Positions 15,555 through 20,204 of a stretch of DNA of 20,204 nucleotides are shown here, one piece after another. The translations under genes were made by a program, and so were the position numbers. Source of the DNA: Elusimicrobiales bacterium (lineage in GTDB: Bacteria; Elusimicrobiota; Elusimicrobia; Elusimicrobiales; UBA9959); contig JAOAEH010000017.1 in the NCBI GenBank assembly GCA_026416895.1, positions 1 to 20,204 on the forward strand, in the 5' to 3' direction. The notes under the pieces are model-generated. The model ran no database searches and was not told the origin of the DNA. It worked only from the letters and a program-made list of their open reading frames with translations. Position 1 is the first letter of the stretch, and each line of letters opens with the position of its first letter.

Positions 15555-18500
15555 ATTTAAAAGAACAGATTGAACTTTATTCAAAATTTAGGAAAATTGG
15601 ACAATCAATTTGGCTTGATTCAATAAGTAGAAATATGATTTTAAATGGAACGCTTGCAAATATGATAGAAAAATATGATATAGTTGGTTTAACTTCAAAT
15701 CCTACAATATTTGAAAATGCTATTGTTAAATCTAATCTATACGATAATTCTATTGAAATTGCAGCAAAAAAATTTACAAATATTCAAGATATAGCATATT
15801 CACTTATGATAGAAGATATACAACGTGCTTGTGATTTATTTAAAAGTGTATACGAGAAAACAAGTGGTACAGATGGATTTGTAAGTATTGAAATACCTCC
15901 TACATTAAATGAAATTAATTCTATCATAGAATGTGCTACAAAGATATGGGAAATTGTAAATAGAGAAAATTTAATGATAAAAATACCAGCAACTGAAAAC
16001 GGAATAACAGCAGGAGAAAAATTATTAAAAATGGGAATAAATGTAAATATGACTTTAATATTTTCACCTAAAATATACGACAAAGTTACTGAAGCATATT
16101 TATCAGCTGTAAAATGGAGAGTAGAGAACAAAATTCAAGGAAATATTTTTTCTGTAGCTAGCTTTTTTGTAAGCAGAATAGATACTGAGTTAACAAATAT
16201 TTTTTCAAACATTATAAATTCAATTAATGATACTGAGAAAATAAATGAAATAAATAAGCTTAAAGGAAAAGCAGCAGTTGCAGTATCTTTACTTATCTAC
16301 GAAATATATCTTAAAAAATTTCATTCCAATGATTTTAAAAAATATGAAGAATTAGGAATAAAACCACAAAAATTATTATGGGCCTCAACAAGCACAAAAG
16401 AACCTAATATTAAAGATTCTTTTTATTTAGATGAATTGTGTTTACCCTACACTATAGCTACCGCCCCACAACATACCATATATTCATTTTTTGAACATGG
16501 CAAAATAAATGATGAAAAAATAGAAACAAGAATATCTCAAGCACATTATATATATGAAAAAATAATATCTCTAGGAATTGACTGGGAAAAAATATATGAA
16601 AAATTATTATCAGAAGGAATAAAAAAATTTATTGAGTCATATAATAATATATTAAAAGCAATAGAAACCAAGATAAAAAATATCTCATTACAAAAACTTA
16701 CAATGCAAATATATAATGTATCTTTAGAGGAATTATTAGACAAAATAGAAAAAGAAAATTTTATAAAAAGAATATTTTCAAAAGACACAACCCTTTGGAA
16801 AAAAGATACACAAAACGCTAAAATAATAAAAAACTCTCTTGGCTGGCTTGAATTACCAAATAAAATGAAAGAAAAACTTCCAGAAATAGAATCATTCAGA
16901 CAAGAAATAATAAAAGAAGGCTATAAAGATGTATTACTTTTAGGGATGGGAGGATCTAGTCTTGCAAGTGAAGTTATAGTAAATATATTTGGACAAAATA
17001 AAAAAATAAAATTTCATGTTTTGGATTCAACAAATCCTGATTGGATAAACAAAATAACTAAAAATATAAAAATAGAAAAAACATTATTTATCGTTTCGAG
17101 TAAATCTGGAACTACACTAGAAACTATAAGTCACTTTAAATATTTCTTTAATTTGTTAAAAACTAAAACAAAAAAAGCAGGTAAAAATTTTATTGCAATT
17201 ACAGACAAGGATACTCCTTTAGAAAAAATTGCAATAAAATATAAATTTAGAAAAATATTTATAAATCCGTCAGACATAGGTGGAAGATTTTCTGTATTTT
17301 CATATTTTGGACTTGTCCCAGCATCTTTTACACAAGCAAATCTCTCTAAATTAATAACAAATGCTCAAAATGCAATGTCAGAACTCAATAAAGACAATTC
17401 TCCTGCTATTGTGTTAGGAGCTTTTTTAGGATTATCCTATTTAAACGGTAAAGATAAGCTAACACTAGTTGTTCCTAAAAAATTACAAAGGTTTGGTTTA
17501 TGGATTGAACAACTAATTGCAGAATCAACAGGTAAAGAGGGTAAAGGAATTTTACCTATTATAGATTATGAAATCTATGAACCATCATCCTATTCAAATG
17601 ACAGATGTTTTGTAGCAATAACACTTAAAAATTTTCCTGAAAATGAAGAGAAAATAAATCAAATAATAAAAAGTGGACATCCTTTACTAAAAATTTATCT
17701 CGATGATGTGTATGATATAGCAAAAGAGTTTTATCGTTGGGAAATAGCAACAGCATTATGTGGACATATAATGAAAATAAATCCATTCGATCAGCCTGAT
17801 GTACAATTTACAAAAGAATTTACACAAAAAATTTTAAAATCAAAAAATTTTTTTAACTTATCACCACAGATAAAAAATTCCAGTTTTGAAATCTATACAG
17901 CTAATACAAGCAAAATAGAGAAAGACGATTCATTAAGTTGGTATATTTTAAAAAACACTAGTGAAGATGGATATATTGCTTTTTGCTTATATTTAGATGA
18001 AAATAACAAGAACATAAAATTCTTTGAAGAAATAAAACAAAATATACTTAAAAAAACATCAATACCAACAATTATTGTATACGGTCCAAGGTATCTTCAC
18101 TCAATAGGACAACTTTTTAAAGGAGGAAAAAATTCAGGAACATTTATAATATTGACTTCTAAACCAAAAAAAGATATAAAAATATTAGGGGAAAGTTTAA
18201 GCTTCAATAAAATATGTGTAAGTCAAGCGAAAGGAGATTTTCTAGCAATGAAAGAAAAAGGAAGAAAATGTATAATGATCCATGAAAAAAAAGCATTTTC
18301 TTTTATCAACAAAATAAACAAAGAGCTTAAATCCCTAACAAATGAAGTAAAGGAGGAACATAATATGCCAAAAACAATATCAAAAAATAAAAAACAAACT
18401 AAAAATATTAACAATGCTTATGTAGTTATAGATTATCCAAAGCACCAAGAGAAAATAACCTCTTCATATTATACAATAAGAATAGGAACAAGCCCTACAT

Positions 18501-18679
18501 CAAAAGTTGAAGTATCAATTGATGGTGGACCATGGATGAATGCCAGAGAATCAGTTGGATATTGGTGGTTTGATTGGAATAATATAACACCAGGAAATCA
18601 TGAGATAATAGCAAGAATTCAAATAGATGAAAACACATACCTCACTTCGAAAAGAAGAAGATGTAAAGCAGTTCTATAA
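15551..18679 (+). CDS. Bifunctional transaldolase / glucose-6-phosphate isomerase with extra Ig-like C-terminal domain
   Basis: This 1042-residue fusion has three parts. Residues 1 to about 370 are transaldolase: WLDSISR (Asp23), LTSNPTIFENAI (48-59), and the Schiff-base Lys144 in MIKIPATENG. Residues about 400-930 are phosphoglucose isomerase: LLGMGGSSLASE (about 462-473), SSKSGTTLET (about 516-525), DIGGRFSVFSYFGL (about 576), STGKEGKGILP (about 660) and HSIGQLFKGG near 855. Tal-Pgi fusions of about 930-950 residues are a known family. The last 104 residues are extra: after a Lys-rich linker comes an Ig-like beta domain with EVSIDGGPW and SVGYWWFDW. At residue 939 is an ATG preceded by a strong Shine-Dalgarno, so the tail may also be made alone. 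The start uses GAGGAGG and overlaps the rpiB stop (ATGA). Confidence 0.92.
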   Translation: MNLKEQIELYSKFRKIGQSIWLDSISRNMILNGTLANMIEKYDIVGLTSNPTIFENAIVKSNLYDNSIEIAAKKFTNIQDIAYSLMIEDIQRACDLFKSVYEKTSGTDGFVSIEIPPTLNEINSIIECATKIWEIVNRENLMIKIPATENGITAGEKLLKMGINVNMTLIFSPKIYDKVTEAYLSAVKWRVENKIQGNIFSVASFFVSRIDTELTNIFSNIINSINDTEKINEINKLKGKAAVAVSLLIYEIYLKKFHSNDFKKYEELGIKPQKLLWASTSTKEPNIKDSFYLDELCLPYTIATAPQHTIYSFFEHGKINDEKIETRISQAHYIYEKIISLGIDWEKIYEKLLSEGIKKFIESYNNILKAIETKIKNISLQKLTMQIYNVSLEELLDKIEKENFIKRIFSKDTTLWKKDTQNAKIIKNSLGWLELPNKMKEKLPEIESFRQEIIKEGYKDVLLLGMGGSSLASEVIVNIFGQNKKIKFHVLDSTNPDWINKITKNIKIEKTLFIVSSKSGTTLETISHFKYFFNLLKTKTKKAGKNFIAITDKDTPLEKIAIKYKFRKIFINPSDIGGRFSVFSYFGLVPASFTQANLSKLITNAQNAMSELNKDNSPAIVLGAFLGLSYLNGKDKLTLVVPKKLQRFGLWIEQLIAESTGKEGKGILPIIDYEIYEPSSYSNDRCFVAITLKNFPENEEKINQIIKSGHPLLKIYLDDVYDIAKEFYRWEIATALCGHIMKINPFDQPDVQFTKEFTQKILKSKNFFNLSPQIKNSSFEIYTANTSKIEKDDSLSWYILKNTSEDGYIAFCLYLDENNKNIKFFEEIKQNILKKTSIPTIIVYGPRYLHSIGQLFKGGKNSGTFIILTSKPKKDIKILGESLSFNKICVSQAKGDFLAMKEKGRKCIMIHEKKAFSFINKINKELKSLTNEVKEEHNMPKTISKNKKQTKNINNAYVVIDYPKHQEKITSSYYTIRIGTSPTSKVEVSIDGGPWMNARESVGYWWFDWNNITPGNHEIIARIQIDENTYLTSKRRRCKAVL
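18349..18356 (+). promoter_or_regulatory. Internal Shine-Dalgarno (AAAGGAGG) inside tal-pgi
   Basis: AAAGGAGG lies exactly 8 bases before the in-frame ATG at 18365, as good as any ribosome-binding site in the window. Within tal-pgi it reads as VKEE, so it also codes. Stops occur beside it in both other frames (TGA at 18343, TAA at 18348), the pattern expected at a normal gene end. Confidence 0.6.
18365..18679 (+). CDS. Probable separately translated Ig-like domain protein (in-frame with tal-pgi)
   Basis: Translation from the ATG at 18365 would give a 104-residue protein identical to the tail of the Tal-Pgi product. Seen: a Lys/Asn-rich start (about 1-22) and a single beta-sandwich-like domain: VVIDYPKHQEKITSSYYTIRI (VIDYPKHQEKIT, YYTIRIG), VEVSIDGGPW, SVGYWWFDWNNITPGNHEI and a basic end (KRRRCK). 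It resembles the early-set/Ig-like module found with glycan-active proteins and small stand-alone proteins; I cannot name a function. It lacks a signal peptide, so it should be cytoplasmic. It may once have been, or in relatives still be, a separate gene following tal-pgi, fused here through loss of the stop. Confidence 0.5.
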   Translation: MPKTISKNKKQTKNINNAYVVIDYPKHQEKITSSYYTIRIGTSPTSKVEVSIDGGPWMNARESVGYWWFDWNNITPGNHEIIARIQIDENTYLTSKRRRCKAVL

Positions 18680-18712
18680 TAAAACAAAATATAAAAATTT
18701 TAGAACAGATAT

Positions 18713-18720
18713 AAGGAGGA
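18713..18720 (+). promoter_or_regulatory. Shine-Dalgarno (AAGGAGGA) without a well-placed start codon
   Basis: A strong AAGGAGGA stands 33 bases after the tal-pgi stop. The nearest ATG (18736) is 15 bases away and opens only a 7-codon frame ending in TGA. The first ATG in the rsgA frame (18752) is 31 bases away. In the rsgA frame the codon at the ideal distance is TTA. The site looks like the former rsgA ribosome-binding site whose start has been lost. Confidence 0.5.
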
Positions 18721-18751
18721 ACAATTAGTTAAAATATGCGTAATCGTATTT

Positions 18752-18919
18752 ATGTTTGATCAAACAGAACTTAAAAAACTATGAGCAGATGAAAATATCT
18801 TAGAAATTATAAATCATGAAATAGTTAAAAACAAAAAATTAATTCCTGCAAGAATAATTACTCAATACAGTTCAGTATATGAGGCTGCAATAAGTGAATC
18901 AAAAACAGTTATTGCAATA
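18752..18919 (+). other. rsgA N-terminal region interrupted by in-frame TGA
   Basis: This stretch is in the same frame as the rsgA ORF and looks like its missing N-terminus. It reads MFDQTELKKL, then TGA at 18782-18784, then ADENILEIINHEIVKN, KKLIPARIITQYSSVYEAAI and SESKTVIAI, joining straight onto LSGNFKRK...PVVGDWV. RsgA proteins typically begin with an L..LGW segment, a helix, then the first OB-fold strands (.ARV......Y.....G...A..SG..R). Apart from the TGA the region fits that pattern. No other frame there is coding. Confidence 0.6.
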
Positions 18920-19741
18920 TTGAGCGGAAATTTTAAAAGAAAAGCAAATCAAAAAGAGATACCAGTAGTTGGAGATTGGGTATTTTTAAAAGATAAAAAT
19001 TCTGAAAAATTTTTCATAAATTCGATAATAAAAAGAAAAACATTATTATTTAGAGTATATCCTCAAAAAGGAATACAATCTATTGTGGCAAACGTTGATA
19101 ATTTATTTTTAACATTCAGTTTAGATCCCCTAAATTTTAATATAGAAAAAATAAAAATATACTTATCACTTAACGTAATTGGAAAAATAAGGAAATTTAT
19201 CATATTAAATAAAGCAGACTTATTAGAGAAAAAAAACCTAGAAAATATTTTGTGTAGTATAGAAAAAGAATTAGGTTTTTCTAGATCTAATATAATTATT
19301 CTCGATTCATTAAATCTTATAGGATATGATTATCTAAATTCGATTTTAATTCCATTTGAAACTTCAACATTCATAGGGCCATCAGGTGTTGGAAAATCTA
19401 CTATAATAAACAACTTATATGGAAAAAAAATTCTAAAAACATCAGAAGTAAATATAAAAAATTATAAAGGCAAACATACTACTACTACACGTAAGATAAT
19501 AATTCTTAATAACAATCACATAGTAATAGATACCCCAGGAATAACATTTATAAATAAAAACAAATTAAACTTAGAAAAGTTTTCTATAATATTAGAGTAT
19601 GCATCTCAATGCAAGTTTTCAAATTGCAAACATATATCTGAACCAGGATGTTATGTAAAAGAAATGCTATCAAATGGAAGTATTTCTGAATCTTTATATA
19701 GAGATTATCTAAACACAATAAAAAAAGATGAAGAATTTTAA
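18920..19741 (+). CDS. rsgA: Ribosome small subunit biogenesis GTPase RsgA (N-terminally disrupted)
   Basis: RsgA is a circularly permuted GTPase that checks late 30S subunit assembly. Seen in order: the end of the OB fold (SGNFKRK..IPVVGDWVFL); G4 NKADLL before G1, as expected for the permutation; G1 GPSGVGKS (about 19376-19399); the RsgA hallmark GKHTTTTR; G3 IDTPGI; and the zinc-binding C-terminus with ..CKFSNCKHISEPGCYV. The first conventional start in the open frame is TTG at 18920, but it lies inside the OB fold and lacks a Shine-Dalgarno. The N-terminal strands are coded upstream, beyond an in-frame TGA. The gene is therefore either damaged, misread in sequencing, or started unusually. 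GTPase and zinc domains look intact. The stop overlaps miaB by 14 bases. Confidence 0.85.
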   Translation: MSGNFKRKANQKEIPVVGDWVFLKDKNSEKFFINSIIKRKTLLFRVYPQKGIQSIVANVDNLFLTFSLDPLNFNIEKIKIYLSLNVIGKIRKFIILNKADLLEKKNLENILCSIEKELGFSRSNIIILDSLNLIGYDYLNSILIPFETSTFIGPSGVGKSTIINNLYGKKILKTSEVNIKNYKGKHTTTTRKIIILNNNHIVIDTPGITFINKNKLNLEKFSIILEYASQCKFSNCKHISEPGCYVKEMLSNGSISESLYRDYLNTIKKDEEF

Positions 19742-20204
19742 AATAATAACTTTTGGTTGCCAAATGAATGAAGATGATTCTAATAGAATAAAAAGATTTC
19801 TTTTTAACAAAGGTTTAACAGAAACTGAAGATAAAAATAATGCAGATCTAATAATAATAAACACCTGTACTGTAAGACAACATGCAGAAGATAAAGCTTT
19901 AAGTCTGATAGGTAGTTTAAAAGATTGGAAAAATAAAGATAAAAAGTTATTTGTAATAGGATGTGCTGCAGAAAGAATTAAAGAGGTATTAATTAAAAAG
20001 TTTAATCATATAGATCATGTAATAGGAACAAAATCATATGACAATATATTCAATCTTTTAGATAATATAATAACTTCCTCATCTACAAAAGAACAAGAAA
20101 AATATAAAGTTTCCGAATACCAAACAATATCAAAGGGTTGTTCAATGAACTGTAGTTATTGCATTGTTCCATCGGTAAGAGGAAAAACAATTAATCTACC
20201 ATTT
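19728..20204 (+). CDS. miaB: tRNA-2-methylthio-N6-isopentenyladenosine synthase MiaB, 3'-partial
   Basis: This is the first 159 residues of a radical-SAM methylthiotransferase that adds a methylthio group to N6-isopentenyladenosine-37 in tRNA. The N-terminal UPF0004 domain supplies three cluster cysteines: FGCQMNEDDS near residue 11, INTCTVRQHAEDKA near 45, and VIGCAAER near 80. The radical-SAM motif CSMNCSYC (CxxxCxxC) begins near residue 136, followed by IVPSVRGK. The NTC.VR and IVP.VRG phrases favour MiaB over MtaB or RimO. The ATG at 19728 overlaps the end of rsgA and lacks a good Shine-Dalgarno, suggesting coupled translation. The gene runs off the window, so the rest of the radical-SAM barrel and the TRAM domain are not seen. 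Confidence 0.88.
   Translation, partial: MKNFKIITFGCQMNEDDSNRIKRFLFNKGLTETEDKNNADLIIINTCTVRQHAEDKALSLIGSLKDWKNKDKKLFVIGCAAERIKEVLIKKFNHIDHVIGTKSYDNIFNLLDNIITSSSTKEQEKYKVSEYQTISKGCSMNCSYCIVPSVRGKTINLPF

Noticed and set aside
18680..18712. Terminator after tal-pgi
   Set aside because: Only a short AAAATTTT palindrome in AT-rich DNA is present, with no G/C stem or T-run, so read-through into rsgA and miaB is more likely.
18736..18759. Seven-codon mini-ORF (MRNRIYV) between tal-pgi and rsgA as a leader peptide
   Set aside because: Its Shine-Dalgarno is 15 bases away, too far to be good, and no attenuator-like hairpins follow. A damaged rsgA start explains the region better, although a leader peptide is not excluded.
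18782..18784. TGA in rsgA as a recoded Trp or Gly codon, or as selenocysteine
   Set aside because: Six genes in the window (mscS, DUF58, DUF4381-like, batD, rpiB, RDD) end in TGA, no other real gene has an internal TGA, and Trp is TGG throughout. RsgA is not a known selenoprotein family, and I see no convincing stem-loop just after the TGA.

Overview
The window comes from a very AT-rich bacterial genome (below about 30% GC by eye). It is packed with genes, mostly on the + strand and often overlapping at ATGA or GTGA stop/start junctions. The gene content (membrane-bound group 4 [NiFe]-hydrogenase, SurA-like periplasmic chaperone, Bat 'aerotolerance' operon, RDD protein with a pilin-like tail) suggests an anaerobic, fermentative, diderm bacterium. 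I think of Elusimicrobiota-, Spirochaetes- or Omnitrophota-like lineages, but no rRNA or other decisive marker is present, so this is only a guess. The genetic code looks standard: six genes end normally in TGA, and tryptophan is encoded by TGG.

Layout. (1) Positions 1-2502: the 3' end of a group 4 hydrogenase operon, with the large catalytic subunit (5'-truncated by the window edge), a NuoH/EchB-like membrane subunit and a 2x[4Fe-4S] ferredoxin subunit. (2) Positions 2572-4481: an MscS-type channel coupled to a SurA/PpiC-type peptidyl-prolyl isomerase. (3) Positions 4507-6246: a polyamine cluster of speD and an ACL5-like aminopropyltransferase, followed by a DksA/TraR zinc-finger protein. 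(4) Positions 6254-7132: a single minus-strand gene, an RDD membrane protein with a pilin-like tail. (5) Positions 7198-20204: one long + strand run. It holds MoxR, DUF58, a DUF4381-like protein, BatA, a BatB-BatC fusion, BatD and BatE, then rpiB, a transaldolase-phosphoglucose isomerase fusion, rsgA and the start of miaB.

How the genes work together. The hydrogenase probably couples ferredoxin oxidation and H2 production to ion translocation. The Bat proteins probably form a membrane-anchored von Willebrand/TPR complex served by the MoxR ATPase. RpiB and Tal-Pgi interconvert pentose and hexose phosphates and are translationally coupled to each other. The run ends with ribosome-assembly and tRNA-modification genes.

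The most unusual points are: (a) the tal-pgi reading frame runs without a stop into a 104-residue Ig-like domain that has its own near-perfect Shine-Dalgarno and ATG, so one gene may make two proteins; (b) rsgA is interrupted by an in-frame TGA within its conserved N-terminal region and has no conventional start upstream of the OB fold; (c) two or three operons start with an extended -10 element right next to a start codon lacking a Shine-Dalgarno, suggesting leaderless transcripts; and (d) the aminopropyltransferase has Ser in place of the second active-site Asp. No tRNA, rRNA, CRISPR array, insertion sequence or phage gene was seen. No intergenic gap reaches 300 bases.
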